A stretch of DNA of 64,000 nt from Rhodospirillales bacterium URHD0017 (GCA_900110395.1 FODP01000002.1:372001-436000); one strand, 5' to 3'. Shown: positions 53,005 to 62,133, counted from the first letter of the stretch. Notes: generated by a model from the sequence alone, not told the origin. Program-made: numbers and translations.

Positions 53005-53402
53005 CCTCTTCCAGCCAGCCTCTGCTGCGCGTCATAGCAACCGGCGTTGCTGCCCTGCCAGTCCGTCGAGGTGACATTGCCGGCGCCGTCGACGAAGGCG
53101 CGCAGCGTGCAGCTCTCCTGCCGCGGCGGATCGGGGTAGCTCAGTGTCTCGATGGTGTTGGGCCGCCCGGTCGGGTAGCTGACCCGGGTCGACGGCACCG
53201 GTGTCGCCGGCGCGCGGGTCTGCACGTTCCAGACATAAGCGGTGCGCCCGTCAATCTGCTCCTGGGAATCGGCAGGGCCCAATCGTGCGGTGATCGCCGA
53301 CAGAGGCTGCCCCTTGAGCTGCGGCGGTGGACTCTCGCCGCCTTGCGTCGTCACGCACGCCGTTACCAGCGCGGCGACGACGACAGGTGCGAGCCTGCTC
53401 AG
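53001..53402 (-). CDS. small lipoprotein, probable CTG start
   Basis: A 133-residue protein with a short signal sequence and lipobox (PVVVAALVTAC, lipidated Cys near residue 16). The mature domain includes LSAITARLGPADSQEQIDGR and TAYVWNVQTR, a small beta-rich outer-membrane-lipoprotein-like (SmpA/BamE-like) pattern. No ATG, GTG or TTG exists in frame upstream within the signal sequence. The only start that keeps the signal peptide is a CTG at 53402, which overlaps the upstream TGA as CTGA. It is coupled to the GGCT gene downstream by 4 bases. The start assignment is tentative; the reading frame itself is well supported. Confidence 0.65.
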   Translation of the reverse strand: MSRLAPVVVAALVTACVTTQGGESPPPQLKGQPLSAITARLGPADSQEQIDGRTAYVWNVQTRAPATPVPSTRVSYPTGRPNTIETLSYPDPPRQESCTLRAFVDGAGNVTSTDWQGSNAGCYDAQQRLAGRG

Positions 53403-54739
53403 CTCTCCCTCACCAGCGCCGTGAACGCCTGGGCGAAGGCCTCGCGCGAGCCGGCGAGGCCGGTCTCGTTGAAGATGTCGGCGGTGAGCGACGCCACCGA
53501 GGCCTCGTCGACGCGCACGCCGTTGTCCTGCAGGAAGCGGCGCGCGGCACTCACCGCCTCGTCCATGGCGCCGCCCTGCTTGTAGAGGCGGTAGTAGTCG
53601 GGATGCCCGCCGCGGCCCAGGGCCTCGGCCAACACGTCGGTGAAGTTCACGACCTTCAAGGGATAGATCGCCTCGGCGCCGGCCAGCGCGCGATGGCAGG
53701 AATGGTACATGGTGACAATGGTGTCGGCGCCGGCCGCGACCGCTCCTTCGGCGAGGCCGCGATGGATCGCCTGCTCGCGCTCCTTGAACTTGGCGGCCAG
53801 GCCGCCGCAGGCATAGGAGAAGCCCGAATCCTGCGGCAGCTCCAGCAGCTCGAGGTTGGGCACCGCGGCGAGCAGCTGGCGGATCGAGGCCACCGTGGCG
53901 CCGATGCCGAGATGCTCGTGGATCACGACGCGGCGCCTCGGCTGGTCGACGACGAAGCGCGCCTTCAGGGCGTCGAGGTTGGCGGCCAGGAATTCGCTGA
54001 CGTGGCCCAGGTCGAACGTCGGCTCCTCGACGTCCTTCTCGAGCTCGTCGAAGTTCTTGGTGCAGGTCGGGCACCAGGTCAGCACGCGGCCGGCGCCGGA
54101 CTGGCCGAAACGCTTGAAGGTGCGGTGGCCCATGCGTTCGTAGGTCGGCAGGTCGGCTTCCTGGAACTGGTAGACGCCGCAGCAATGCGCGGTGCCGCCG
54201 ACGACGTCGAAGTCGAGCTCCAGCGCGTCGAGAATGTCCATGACATTCAGCACGATGTGCGGCGTGCGCAGCACGTTGCAGCCCGTATAGAACAGCACAT
54301 CGGCGGTGCGCCGTTCGGCCGGCGCCAGGATCTTCTTCAACGTCTCCGACGGCAGCTGCATGCTGGCGAGCAGCCGCACCGCCTGCGCCATATGGCGGAA
54401 ACGGTTGGCGGCGGTGGCCGCACCGACCTCACGCGGGCGCGTGGCCTCGACCGCCTTCATCTTGGCGATGGTCACCCACTGGCGGACGTTGATGTCCTCG
54501 GGGCAGGCCTCGCTGCAGCGCGCACTGCCGTCGCAAGCGCCCAGCCACTTCTGCAAGTCGTCGGCCGGCGCCTCGCCGCGCGTCAGGGCCAGAAGCTCGC
54601 CGACGCGTTGCTTGGCAGCGCCGGCGTCGAGGCCGATCTCGCGCGCGGTCGGGCAGGCTTCGAAGCACTTGCCGCAGGTCGTGCAGCGTTGGGCGGCATC
54701 GGCCGCCAGGGCTTCCAGACGTTCGGCATAAGCACTCAA
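53399..54739 (-). CDS. (Fe-S)-binding oxidoreductase with two CCG domains (HdrD/GlcF-like)
   Basis: A 446-residue protein. Two [4Fe-4S] ferredoxin motifs lie near the N terminus: [12 protein letters not shown], then CSEACPEDI preceded by CDGSAR. Two cysteine-rich CCG domains follow, one with CNVLRTP, AHCCGVY and [12 protein letters not shown], the other with [11 protein letters not shown] and [10 protein letters not shown]. This is the layout of HdrD, GlcF and GlpC-type subunits. I choose TTG 54739, which has CGGAGG 6 bases upstream, over the ATG at 54763 that contains that site. The electron donor and acceptor are unknown; no flavoprotein partner is adjacent. Confidence 0.88.
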   Translation of the reverse strand: MSAYAERLEALAADAAQRCTTCGKCFEACPTAREIGLDAGAAKQRVGELLALTRGEAPADDLQKWLGACDGSARCSEACPEDINVRQWVTIAKMKAVEATRPREVGAATAANRFRHMAQAVRLLASMQLPSETLKKILAPAERRTADVLFYTGCNVLRTPHIVLNVMDILDALELDFDVVGGTAHCCGVYQFQEADLPTYERMGHRTFKRFGQSGAGRVLTWCPTCTKNFDELEKDVEEPTFDLGHVSEFLAANLDALKARFVVDQPRRRVVIHEHLGIGATVASIRQLLAAVPNLELLELPQDSGFSYACGGLAAKFKEREQAIHRGLAEGAVAAGADTIVTMYHSCHRALAGAEAIYPLKVVNFTDVLAEALGRGGHPDYYRLYKQGGAMDEAVSAARRFLQDNGVRVDEASVASLTADIFNETGLAGSREAFAQAFTALVRES

Positions 54740-54861
54740 GGCAATCCTCCGTACGTGGTGCATGCAAGCGCTCGCGTTCGGGAACTGTCAAGCCTTCGGC
54801 ACCGGCCGAAACATGGATCAGCCGCCACCGGCTAGCATCTGGCATCACCAAGGAGACCGCC

Positions 54862-55170
54862 ATGACCGTGACTTGCGCCATCCGCTACGTCATCGATCCG
54901 TTCAAGCGCGAGGCGTTCGAGACCTATGCCAGGAACTGGCTCACCATCATCCCGGCCTGCGGCGGCGATCTTCTGGGCTATTTCATGCCGCACGAGGGCA
55001 CCAACAACATCGCCCACGCGCTGATCTCGTTCGAGAGTCTCGCGGCCTACGAGGCCTATCGCGCGCGCCTGCGCACAGATCCCGCCGGCAAGACGAACTT
55101 CGAGTTCGCCGAGCGCGAACGTTTCATCCTGAGCGAGGAACGAACCTGGCTCAGGCCCGTCACGAATTGA
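54862..55170 (+). CDS. NIPSNAP family protein
   Basis: A 102-residue protein of the NIPSNAP/dimeric alpha-beta barrel type. It starts [20 protein letters not shown] and contains [20 protein letters not shown], the conserved central segment, and [13 protein letters not shown] at the end. AAGGAG lies 7 bases before the ATG. The function is unknown; these small ferredoxin-like-fold proteins often act in small-molecule binding. It is divergent from the Fe-S oxidoreductase, and a palindromic repeat follows. Confidence 0.85.
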   Translation: MTVTCAIRYVIDPFKREAFETYARNWLTIIPACGGDLLGYFMPHEGTNNIAHALISFESLAAYEAYRARLRTDPAGKTNFEFAERERFILSEERTWLRPVTN

Positions 55171-55200
55171 TCCAAGCTTGGTCCGTGCTGCCCGGATCAG

Positions 55201-55333
55201 TTCCTCCCCATCGTTCATACGATGGGGAGGTGGCCCGAAGGGCCGGAGGGGTCACGAGCAACAAGTGATGATGCTCACGACCCCTCCGTCAGCGTAAGAC
55301 GCTGACACCTCCCCAGCTTCGCTGGGGAGGAAG
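55201..55333. repeat. 133-bp imperfect inverted repeat with nested hairpins
   Basis: The ends TTCCTCCCCA and TGGGGAGGAA are inverted. Each half contains further stems: CCTCCCCATCGT/ACGATGGGGAGG on the left, and CGTCAGCGT/ACGCTGACA then CCTCCCCAGC/GCTGGGGAGG on the right. The centre has GGAGGGGTCACGAGCA facing TGCTCACGACCCCTCC. It lies between convergent genes. It looks like a dispersed intergenic repeat; the 42747 hairpin shares its TCCTCCCC core. Confidence 0.75.
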
Positions 55334-55344
55334 GGACCGACAAC

Positions 55345-55851
55345 CTAGGGCTGACGGCCGCGCCGGTTGTAGTTCAGCTCTTCCGGCGTGGGCCGGAGGC
55401 CGACGGCGATGCGATAGCCGCCCTCGACGGGAACAACGAACGTCAGCTCCTCCTGCGAGGAGCCGCGCGGGTTGCTCGATGTCAGGCGGAAGTCGGCGCT
55501 GAAATCCTGGCTCTGGACCACGTTGTTGCCCGAGTCGAGCACGCGCACGAAATAGGGAACGCTGGTCCGCCCGGCGCTGGCCGACGGGCCGGCGGTGGCC
55601 GAGATGCGCAGGAACAGCGTGACCTCGACCCGGTTGCGGCTCAGCGAGCACTTGGTCGCCGACCCGACGATCGATGCCTCATAGGCGATGTCGCGCGGAT
55701 CTCGGCCTGCCCCCTCCTTGAAATGGGTCAGGCGTTCGGCATCCGTCACCGTGAACGGTTGGGGGCAGGCATAACTCACTTCCGGCGTGCCGCCGCCGCA
55801 GGCGGCCAGCGCCAGGGCCAGCGCAAAAACGACGAATTTTCCGTGGGTCAT
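55345..55851 (-). CDS. hypothetical lipoprotein
   Basis: A 168-residue protein starting [20 protein letters not shown], a lipoprotein signal with lipobox LAAC (Cys18). The mature part has a Cys pair (YACPQP and ATKCSLSRN) and a beta-rich region ([46 protein letters not shown]). I use the ATG at 55851, since 13 extra residues upstream would precede the signal. No family name is justified. It points toward the repeat at 55201 and is divergent from ispH. Confidence 0.75.
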   Translation of the reverse strand: MTHGKFVVFALALALAACGGGTPEVSYACPQPFTVTDAERLTHFKEGAGRDPRDIAYEASIVGSATKCSLSRNRVEVTLFLRISATAGPSASAGRTSVPYFVRVLDSGNNVVQSQDFSADFRLTSSNPRGSSQEELTFVVPVEGGYRIAVGLRPTPEELNYNRRGRQP

Positions 55852-56038
55852 GACGGGATCTTGGCCAGGGTCTTCAGTGCTCCGTCGCACACCGCGACAA
55901 CCGGCTCAGTCATGTTGCTTTCCCCGTTGCGGAGGCTTTGTTACGGTGCCGCCGCCTAGTCCGTTGCTGCCAATCCATTGCGGCCGGAGTCTAGGCAATG
56001 GTCAAGAAGCCCGCAAGCGAGCGGGCAGAACGTTCCGC

Positions 56039-56989
56039 ATGAGCCCGCCCGAGAAACCGCTGAAAATCCTGCTCGCCAGCCCTCGCGGTTTCTGCGCCGG
56101 CGTCGATCGCGCCATCCAGATCGTCGAACGCGCCATCGAGCGCTATGGCCGGCCGGTCTATGTCCGCCACGAGATCGTGCACAATCGTTATGTCGTGGAG
56201 AACCTCGAGGCCAAGGGCGCGATCTTCGTCGACGAGCTCGACGAGGTGCCCGACGACCGCCCGGTCGTGTTCTCTGCGCACGGCGTGCCGAAAGCCGTGC
56301 CGGCGGAGGCGGGCCGCCGCAACCTGCTCTATGTCGACGCCACCTGCCCGCTGGTCTCGAAGGTCCATCGCGAGGCCGAGCGCCATCACGCCTCCGGCCG
56401 CACCGTGATCCTGATCGGCCATACCGGCCATCCCGAGGTCATCGGCACGATGGGCCAGCTTCCGCCGGGCATCGTGCTGCTGGTCGAGGACGTGGCGCAG
56501 GCCGAGACGCTGGAAGTGCCCGATCCGGACAATCTCGCCTATGCCACGCAGACCACGCTGTCGGTCGACGACACGATCGCCATCGTGACGGCGCTGCGCC
56601 GCCGCTTCCCGGCGATCCAGGGCCCCAAGATGGAGGACATCTGCTACGCCACCACCAACCGCCAGGCCGCGGTCAAGGCGATCGCGCCCCAGTGCGACGT
56701 CCTGGTGGTGATCGGCGCCCCCAACTCGTCGAACTCCATGCGGCTCGTGGAGGTGGCGGCGAACTACGGCTGCCACAAGTCGCGGCTGGTGCAGCGCGCC
56801 GTCGACATGGACTGGGACTGGCTGGAAGGCGCGAGCCGGCTCGGCATCACCGCCGGCGCCTCGGCGCCCGAGACGCTGGTCGACGAGCTGATAGCCGCCT
56901 GCCGCGAGCGCTACGACGTCACCGTCGAGGAAGTGCGGACAACCGAGGAGAGCGTCGTGTTCAAGCTGCCGCGTGCCCTCGTCGCATGA
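56039..56989 (+). CDS. ispH: 4-hydroxy-3-methylbut-2-enyl diphosphate reductase
   Basis: A 316-residue iron-sulfur enzyme that makes IPP and DMAPP in the last step of the MEP pathway. The three cluster cysteines are in [35 protein letters not shown] and [14 protein letters not shown]. The catalytic Glu lies in the TNRQ region nearby, and [11 protein letters not shown] is a conserved His segment. The start is ATG 56039 (MSPPEKPLK); the long open frame upstream is not conserved. It leads the ispH-thrB-rnhA cluster typical of alphaproteobacteria. Confidence 0.96.
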   Translation: MSPPEKPLKILLASPRGFCAGVDRAIQIVERAIERYGRPVYVRHEIVHNRYVVENLEAKGAIFVDELDEVPDDRPVVFSAHGVPKAVPAEAGRRNLLYVDATCPLVSKVHREAERHHASGRTVILIGHTGHPEVIGTMGQLPPGIVLLVEDVAQAETLEVPDPDNLAYATQTTLSVDDTIAIVTALRRRFPAIQGPKMEDICYATTNRQAAVKAIAPQCDVLVVIGAPNSSNSMRLVEVAANYGCHKSRLVQRAVDMDWDWLEGASRLGITAGASAPETLVDELIAACRERYDVTVEEVRTTEESVVFKLPRALVA

Positions 56990-57002
56990 TGACGGTGGCT
57001 TG

Positions 57003-57953
57003 ATGGCGGTCTATACCGAAGTCAGCGACGCCGAGCTGGAAGCCTTTCTCGCCGAATACGACATCGGCGAGCCCGAATCCTTCAAGGGCATCGCTGAAGG
57101 AGTCGAGAACTCCAACTACCTGCTGACCACCACCAAGGGGCCCTACTTCGTCACGCTCTACGAAAAGCGCGTCGATCCTGCGGACCTGCCCTTCTTCCTC
57201 GGCCTGATGGACCATCTCGCCGCCCGCGGCATCAACTGTCCGCGGCCGATCCACGGCCGCGACGGCCAGGCGCTGCGCACCCTGGCGGGACGGCCCGCCG
57301 CCATCACGACCTTCCTGCAGGGGCTGTGGCCACGCCGCATGACGCTGGCCCATTGCGGGCAGGTCGGCGAGGCGTTGGCCGCGCTGCACCTGGCCGGCCG
57401 CGACTTCGAGCTGAAGCGGCCCAATGCGCTGTCGGTCGCGGGCTGGCGGCCATTGTACGAAGGCTCGAGCCGTCACATCGACGCGCCGCTTGCGGCCGAG
57501 CTTTTAGCCGAGATCGATTTCTTCGAGGCCAACTGGCCAACCGGGCTACCATCGGGCGTCATCCATGCCGACCTGTTCAACGACAACGTGCTCTTCCTGC
57601 ACGACAGGCTGTCGGGGCTGATCGACTTCTACTTCGCCTGCAACGACGCCTTCGCCTACGACGTCGCGATCTGCCTCAACGCCTGGTGCTTCGAGCCCGA
57701 CAAGTCGTTCAACGCCACCAAGGGCCGCGCCCTGCTGCAGGGCTATGAAAGCGTGCGGCCGCTCGGCGCCGACGAGCGCAAGGTGCTGCCGCTGCTGGCG
57801 CGCGGCTCGGCGCTGCGCTTCCTGCTGACGCGGCTCTACGACTGGGTGCACACGCCGCCCGACGCTCTGGTGAAGCGCAAGGATCCGCAGGAATACCTCG
57901 CCAAACTGCGCTTCCACCGCGGCATCGCTTCGATCGCGGACTACGGGCTGTGA
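57003..57953 (+). CDS. thrB: homoserine kinase (ThrB, choline-kinase-like type)
   Basis: A 316-residue kinase of the APH-like ThrB2 class used by alphaproteobacteria for threonine synthesis. [20 protein letters not shown] is the N-lobe signature. The catalytic segment is [17 protein letters not shown] (His, Asp, Asn) and the metal segment is [15 protein letters not shown]. The start is ATG 57003, 13 bp after the ispH stop. It overlaps rnhA by 4 bases, so the two are translationally coupled. The conserved gene order supports the assignment over a generic phosphotransferase. Confidence 0.93.
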   Translation: MAVYTEVSDAELEAFLAEYDIGEPESFKGIAEGVENSNYLLTTTKGPYFVTLYEKRVDPADLPFFLGLMDHLAARGINCPRPIHGRDGQALRTLAGRPAAITTFLQGLWPRRMTLAHCGQVGEALAALHLAGRDFELKRPNALSVAGWRPLYEGSSRHIDAPLAAELLAEIDFFEANWPTGLPSGVIHADLFNDNVLFLHDRLSGLIDFYFACNDAFAYDVAICLNAWCFEPDKSFNATKGRALLQGYESVRPLGADERKVLPLLARGSALRFLLTRLYDWVHTPPDALVKRKDPQEYLAKLRFHRGIASIADYGL

Positions 57954-58396
57954 GTGAACCGGAAGTCGAGATTTTCACCGACGGGGCGTGCAGCGGAAAT
58001 CCCGGGCCCGGTGGTTGGGGCGCCATTCTGCGACTGGGCAACCGCGAGCGCGAATTGTCGGGCGGCGATCCGGCGACGACCAACAACCGCATGGAGCTGA
58101 TGGCGGCCATCATGGGGTTGGAGGCGCTGAAGCGGCCGTGCAACGTGCGGCTCTGGACCGACAGCGTCTATGTGAAGGATGGCGTCACCAAGTGGATCCA
58201 CGGCTGGAAGCGGAATGGCTGGCGCACCGCCGACAAGAAGCCGGTCAAGAACATGGAGCTGTGGCAGCGCCTCGACGCCGCCCGCGCGCCGCATCAGGTC
58301 GAATGGCGCTGGGTGAAGGGCCATAGCGGCCACCCGGAGAACGAACGCGCCGATCAGCTGGCGCGCGATGAAATACTCAAGCTTCGGGCCTCATGA
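57950..58396 (+). CDS. rnhA: ribonuclease HI
   Basis: A 148-residue RNase HI that degrades RNA in RNA-DNA hybrids. The catalytic residues are visible: Asp in [19 protein letters not shown], Glu in [16 protein letters not shown], Asp in [13 protein letters not shown], and the His-containing [17 protein letters not shown] with the last Asp. GTG start overlapping the thrB stop (GTGA). A family A repeat begins 5 bp after its stop. Confidence 0.97.
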   Translation: MSEPEVEIFTDGACSGNPGPGGWGAILRLGNRERELSGGDPATTNNRMELMAAIMGLEALKRPCNVRLWTDSVYVKDGVTKWIHGWKRNGWRTADKKPVKNMELWQRLDAARAPHQVEWRWVKGHSGHPENERADQLARDEILKLRAS

Positions 58397-58400
58397 TCTT

Positions 58401-58480
58401 TGCTGGGAGCGCGCCACTCCGTGGCGCATCTTTGTCGATCACACAGCCTATGAGCGCCACGGAGTGGCGCGCTCCCAGCA
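58401..58480. repeat. family A palindromic repeat, copy 3
   Basis: Perfect 27-bp arms at 58401-58427 and 58454-58480, with a 26-base loop, beginning TGCTGGGAGCGCGCCACTCC. It fills the space between convergent rnhA and a secreted-protein gene, ending exactly where the latter's TGA begins (58481). This is the cleanest copy and can serve as the family reference. Confidence 0.88.
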
Positions 58481-59113
58481 TCAACTCCGCTTCGGCTGGG
58501 CCGGCACGGGCTTCTTCTCGACCGGCTTCTCGTGGACCAGATCGAAGCCCTCGCGCATGCCGTCGCAGGGATTGTCGCCTTCGGCCAGGCGCCAGACCTG
58601 CGACTTGCCCGAGCGCTTGAAGTTCAGCACGCCGGCCACCTTGCAGGCCGTACCCTTCTCGACCTTGGCGACGCGGAAGGCGACCTCGCCCCTGATCTGC
58701 ACCAGGCCGGGCGCGATCTTCTCGACCACGCCATCGACCGACGCCCAATCGCCCTCGCTGCCGGGCGCCACGCTGTCGATGCGTCCCTTCACGACCCAGA
58801 CATTGCCCTGCCTGGTCACGCTCACGTCACCGTATTTGGCGCCCTTCACCTTGGCATAGCGGCCCCAGGAGATCTTGCGCGCATCGGCGAAGAGCTGCGC
58901 CTCGGCGTCCGAGGCGATCTCGGTGCGGTCGATCTTGGGAACGTTCGCCGGCAAGGGCGAGCTCAGCCCTGTGGTCGGCTGCCCCTGCTGCACGGTCGGC
59001 GCCTGCGCGGGCGGCGGTGCGGGATAGTAGGGAGTCGACGGTTGCTGTTGCTGCTGCTGGGCGGCGGCGCCGCCGGCGAGCAGGACAAGAACCAGGACGA
59101 GGAGGCGATTCAT
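58481..59113 (-). CDS. secreted hypothetical protein
   Basis: A 210-residue exported protein. Residues 1-18 are a signal peptide (MNRLLVLVLVLLAGGAAA), followed by a Gln run (six or so) and a Pro-rich stretch. The mature domain, residues ~65-190, is beta-rich (VSVTRQGNVWVVKGRID, RGEVAFRVAKVEKGTACKV) with two Cys (GTACKV, DNPCDGM) that could pair. The C terminus is Lys/Pro-rich. I do not recognise a family. It follows the TPR gene by 36 bp on the same strand, so the two are probably co-expressed envelope proteins. Confidence 0.75.
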   Translation of the reverse strand: MNRLLVLVLVLLAGGAAAQQQQQQPSTPYYPAPPPAQAPTVQQGQPTTGLSSPLPANVPKIDRTEIASDAEAQLFADARKISWGRYAKVKGAKYGDVSVTRQGNVWVVKGRIDSVAPGSEGDWASVDGVVEKIAPGLVQIRGEVAFRVAKVEKGTACKVAGVLNFKRSGKSQVWRLAEGDNPCDGMREGFDLVHEKPVEKKPVPAQPKRS

Positions 59114-59149
59114 TATCTACGGGCTCTTACATCAGGGTTGGCGGCGACG

Positions 59150-59977
59150 CTACTTCCGCGGCCCACTCTTCGGTGGAACAGCGGGTGTCGAGGGAGAAAC
59201 CGGAGCGGCCGCCGGCGGCTGCTCGCCGCGCAGCCCGGCTTCGGCGCCGCGCGCCGCGCTCGAGCCGGGCGGCACCAGGCGCAGGACGGAGCTGAAATCG
59301 GCGTTGGCCGAGCCGCGATCGCCGCGCGCCAGGTTGGCGAAGCCGCGCTCGAGCAGGGCCTCGGAATGGTCGGGCGCGATCTTGAGCGCCCGCGTGGCGT
59401 CCTCATAGGCCTTTGCCGGATTGCCGGCGTTGCGCCAGGCCGCCGCCCGCAGCACCAGGACCTCGACATCGTCGCGCCTGAAACCCAGCGCGCGGTCGAA
59501 GTCGGAGATGGCCCGCGGCCAGGCCTTCAGGGCGGCATAGCTCAGCCCGCGATCGAGCCAGAGGTCGGCATCACTGCTGTTGAGCTCGAGGGCGCGGCTT
59601 TGCGCCTCCGCCGCCTTTTCGGGCAGGCCTGCTTCCATGAGGGCCTGACCGGCTTGCGCCCACAGCTCGGCGCGCAGGCCGGGGCGCTCCTTGCCCATGT
59701 CGCGCGCGATCGCCTCGAACTGCGCGGCCGCCTGAGTATAGCGGCCGGCGCCGAACATGGCGGTCGCCACGCAGTGACGGGCGGCGAGGCCGCCGCCCTG
59801 GGCGTGCCATTTCTCGGCAGCGGGCAACGCCTTCAGCGGCTCGGCGCGCGCTAGGTTCATGCACTCGTTGTACTTGCGCAGATGGTCCGGCGATTCCTCG
59901 ATGATGCTCAACCCCTGCGCAGCACATGGCGCAGCGGCCAACAGCGCAAGGCAGGACACCAGACGGAAAAAGAACAT
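59150..59977 (-). CDS. exported TPR-repeat protein
   Basis: A 275-residue periplasmic protein. The signal peptide is MFFFRLVSCLALLAAAPCAA. Tetratricopeptide repeats follow (RYTQAAAQFEAIARDMGKER, ADLWLDRGLSYAALKAWPRA, SEALLERGFANLARGDRGSA), about four to five units. The C terminus is Pro-rich. TPR proteins act as binding scaffolds; the partner is unknown, though the adjacent secreted protein is a candidate. The gene lies upstream of that protein on the same strand. Confidence 0.85.
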   Translation of the reverse strand: MFFFRLVSCLALLAAAPCAAQGLSIIEESPDHLRKYNECMNLARAEPLKALPAAEKWHAQGGGLAARHCVATAMFGAGRYTQAAAQFEAIARDMGKERPGLRAELWAQAGQALMEAGLPEKAAEAQSRALELNSSDADLWLDRGLSYAALKAWPRAISDFDRALGFRRDDVEVLVLRAAAWRNAGNPAKAYEDATRALKIAPDHSEALLERGFANLARGDRGSANADFSSVLRLVPPGSSAARGAEAGLRGEQPPAAAPVSPSTPAVPPKSGPRK

Positions 59978-60129
59978 CCCTGAAAAGAACCGCGTCGCGG
60001 CGACCCTGACAAGATGAAACGGACACTCGCCTCAAGCGACCGATGCGCGCACAGTTCTGAAAAGATCAAATGACACAGGGAGAATTCATCTAGCATCTGC
60101 CACGCGAGTAGGTTGGCTGATAGCTAGGG

Positions 60130-60351
60130 TTAGTGTTGGTCGGCCAATTGCTTGAACAACCGATCGCGATCAGCAACGTCACTTGCGAGCCTGCTTTCCA
60201 ACCGCTTCAGAAACGCTCTTGCCAGACTGGCATCGTGGCCGGCTCGTTCCAGCACCTCGACTGCCTCGCGCTGCCGTAAGATGTTGAGTTCTTCCCGATG
60301 AAGAAGACTTTCGGCTTCCCAAAGGCGCTGTTGGAGTGTGGTCCTGTCCAT
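60130..60351 (-). CDS. small coiled-coil hypothetical protein
   Basis: A 73-residue soluble protein, MDRTTLQQRLWEAESLLHRE onward, almost entirely charged helix with heptad spacing (LHREELNILRQREAVEVLE, FLKRLESRLASDVADRDRLF). It contains no cysteine or signal. The start is ATG 60351. It is an isolated minus-strand gene, 255 bp downstream of the cysteine-rich operon on the same strand. Small helical proteins of this kind are common in alphaproteobacteria without known function. Confidence 0.6.
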   Translation of the reverse strand: MDRTTLQQRLWEAESLLHREELNILRQREAVEVLERAGHDASLARAFLKRLESRLASDVADRDRLFKQLADQH

Positions 60352-60521
60352 CCGACCTATCTGCCTCCAACGCGCGTCGGCAGTCGATTAGACCGAGCGC
60401 CGGCCAATACAGATATGAACGACTGATCCATGAACGCCTCCTTCAAGAGAGCGGACATATTCGATCATATCGATGCCGTCAGACTTGGCTGCGATGGGCT
60501 TGAAGAAGCAAAGCCCGATCG

Positions 60522-60540
60522 CACCACGGTTGCCGTGGTG
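60522..60540 (-). terminator. hairpin downstream of the cysteine-rich operon
   Basis: CACCACGG/CCGTGGTG with a 3-base loop, about 65 bp beyond the stop of the last operon gene (60606). There is no T-run on the minus strand, so termination is uncertain. The surrounding 60352-60605 gap shows no credible gene; a plus-strand frame at 60430 runs into the antisense of the cysteine-rich gene. Confidence 0.35.
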
Positions 60541-60605
60541 GAAGAATCACTGATGGCTGAGCGCCAGCTGTTTCGGCGTCCGCAGCGTGCGAGCGCTCGG
60601 CCGTC

Positions 60606-61136
60606 TCAACAACAGCTTCCCACGCCGGGGTTGCAGCACTCGCAGCCGCAGCAGTCCGGCTGGCAGCATGACGGCTCGCAGCAGCTCTCGCAGCCGCATC
60701 CGCATCCCCCATCGTCGTGTTGGCCGTAGCCATTGGTGCCGGTGAAGCCGCCGAGGATCTTCGCGCTGTTGAACAAGGCCGCGTTCAGCAGGTCCACACC
60801 GAGCCGCAGCGTGGTCCCGATACCCTCGGTCAGGCCGCCCGCTGCACCGCCGAGGCCGGCGGCACCTCCCGGGCCTGGCCCGCCCGGACCGGGCGGCGGC
60901 CCACCGAAGTAGACTGGTGCCGTGCCGACGCCGAGCGGCACCGCCCAAGTGAGGCCGCTGCCGGGGAAAGGCCCGGCCGCGGTCTGAGGGCCGAACCCCG
61001 CAGCCGCCGAGGGCGGCGTGGGCGACGGTCCGGTCGATGCCGTGGCCTGCGCCTGGCGGCGCTTGGTGTACTTGTCGAACTCAGCCTGCGCCTTGTTCGG
61101 GGTGGCCGGCTTTGTGGTCGTCGTGGTGCGCGCCAT
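60606..61136 (-). CDS. Gly/Pro-rich protein with 14-cysteine C-terminal tail
   Basis: A 176-residue protein with no signal peptide. Residues 1-40 are Thr/Lys/Ala-rich and charged (AQAEFDKYTKRRQAQATAS). A Pro/Gly-rich low-complexity middle follows (GGPPPGPGGPGPGGAAG). A short amphipathic helix region (EGIGTTLRLGVDLLNAALF) precedes the tail. The last 32 residues hold 14 cysteines, several in CC pairs (for example GCESCCEPSCCQPDCCGCEC). AGGAGA lies 7 bases before ATG 61136. The tail suggests metal binding or dense disulfide or cross-linking chemistry. It is the last gene of the operon with the flavoproteins; no family is recognised. Confidence 0.75.
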   Translation of the reverse strand: MARTTTTTKPATPNKAQAEFDKYTKRRQAQATASTGPSPTPPSAAAGFGPQTAAGPFPGSGLTWAVPLGVGTAPVYFGGPPPGPGGPGPGGAAGLGGAAGGLTEGIGTTLRLGVDLLNAALFNSAKILGGFTGTNGYGQHDDGGCGCGCESCCEPSCCQPDCCGCECCNPGVGSCC

Positions 61137-61153
61137 GGTGGTCTCCTCTGCCT

Positions 61154-61684
61154 CTAACAGCTGAACACTTCGCACCAGCGCGCCCGCACGGTCGCGTTAA
61201 TGGCGAACAGCAGGATGGTCGCGCCTGGCTTGGTGGTGACCACACACTCCTTGACTTGGTAGTGCGTGCCCGGCGGGTTGATCTTCTCCCACAGCATCAC
61301 CGTGCCTTCGGTGTCGCGAACAAGGATGGCCACGGCGGACTGGGCGGTGGCGGTGATCGGGGCGTACTCCAGCGCGATGTGCACGCAACACCCCCCGCCG
61401 ATGAAGGCGGTCGCCGGAGCGGCTGCCGCTGCGGCCCCTGGGGCTGCCGCCGCCGCCGAGGACATGAGGTGGGCGGCGGCGAGACCGGCGGCGGCGTTGT
61501 TGGCCTTGGGGTCGGCCGTAAAGGTGAGCTCTTTGGCCTCCTTGCGGCACTGCCGGCAACCGCAGCGACAGTCGGCGGAGGCGCATCCGCACCGCTTGCA
61601 CATCCCCGGGCCGTACGCGTGTCCAGGGCGCGCGAACGGCAGCACGTGCGAACCGGTGTATCTGGCGAACTGAGCTGAACTCAT
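61154..61684 (-). CDS. cysteine-rich protein with beta C-terminal domain
   Basis: A 176-residue protein. After a basic N terminus, CKRCGCASADCRCGCRQC packs seven cysteines in 18 residues, a zinc-ribbon- or metallothionein-like knot. An Ala-rich helical linker follows (AAAAAAPGAAAAAA type). The C-terminal ~70 residues form a predicted beta sandwich with GGGCCVHIALEYAPIT, GTVMLWEKINPPG, VKECVVTTKPGATILL and the ending VRARWCEVFSC. AAGGAG lies 7 bases before ATG 61684. The C-terminal domain matches that of the next gene upstream (ARLRWCELVCC), so they are paralogues in part. The function is unknown. Confidence 0.75.
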   Translation of the reverse strand: MSSAQFARYTGSHVLPFARPGHAYGPGMCKRCGCASADCRCGCRQCRKEAKELTFTADPKANNAAAGLAAAHLMSSAAAAAPGAAAAAAPATAFIGGGCCVHIALEYAPITATAQSAVAILVRDTEGTVMLWEKINPPGTHYQVKECVVTTKPGATILLFAINATVRARWCEVFSC

Positions 61685-61733
61685 GGCGTGTCTCCTTGCC
61701 GCGCCGGTGTGCGCGTTCATTGAAGTGGAAGTC

Positions 61734-62099
61734 TCAACAACAGACGAGCTCGCACCATCTGAGGCGCGCGATTGCATTGTTCACCGCTAGGGTCACCTTC
61801 GTCCCCGGTGCGGCGCTCAGCACCGCCTGGCGCACGGTGTAACCCTCGGCCGGCGTGTCGTCGCTCCAGGTAGCGCTGGAACCGGCGGCGGCGGTAGTCA
61901 CCTTCACCGCGGGCGAGGCCGCCCCGGCCTCCACCAAGTATTCCAGGGAGAGGAAGACCGGCCGCGCGCCGCCGACAAGGCCTTCCTTGGACGGCGTGGC
62001 TGCATCGGCATCGATCTCGCGGGCCACCAACATGGCCGGATAGACGTGGTGGCAGTTGGGCGGCTGATGGCCGTAATGGCTCCAATATCCTGTGTACAT
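61734..62099 (-). CDS. small beta-domain protein, paralogue of the adjacent cysteine-rich protein
   Basis: A 121-residue protein beginning MYTGYWSHYGHQPPNCHHVY. A His/Tyr-rich N terminus with one Cys leads to a beta-rich domain (ARPVFLSLEYLVEAG, VKVTTAAAGSSATWSD, GYTVRQAVLSAAPGTKVTLA) ending NAIARLRWCELVCC. The ending and the preceding strand match the neighbouring gene (INATVRARWCEVFSC). GGAGGT precedes the ATG. It lies between the 63-residue gene and the cysteine-rich gene with short gaps, so it is part of the operon. No signal peptide and no recognised family. Confidence 0.72.
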   Translation of the reverse strand: MYTGYWSHYGHQPPNCHHVYPAMLVAREIDADAATPSKEGLVGGARPVFLSLEYLVEAGAASPAVKVTTAAAGSSATWSDDTPAEGYTVRQAVLSAAPGTKVTLAVNNAIARLRWCELVCC

Positions 62100-62133
62100 G
62101 GCGACCTCCTGAATTGGATGAGGACGCGGGCTC

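Noticed and set aside
60430-60729. 99-codon plus-strand frame
   Set aside because: Its second half is antisense to the 14-cysteine gene and becomes Gln/Pro/His-rich as a result; no ribosome site supports it.
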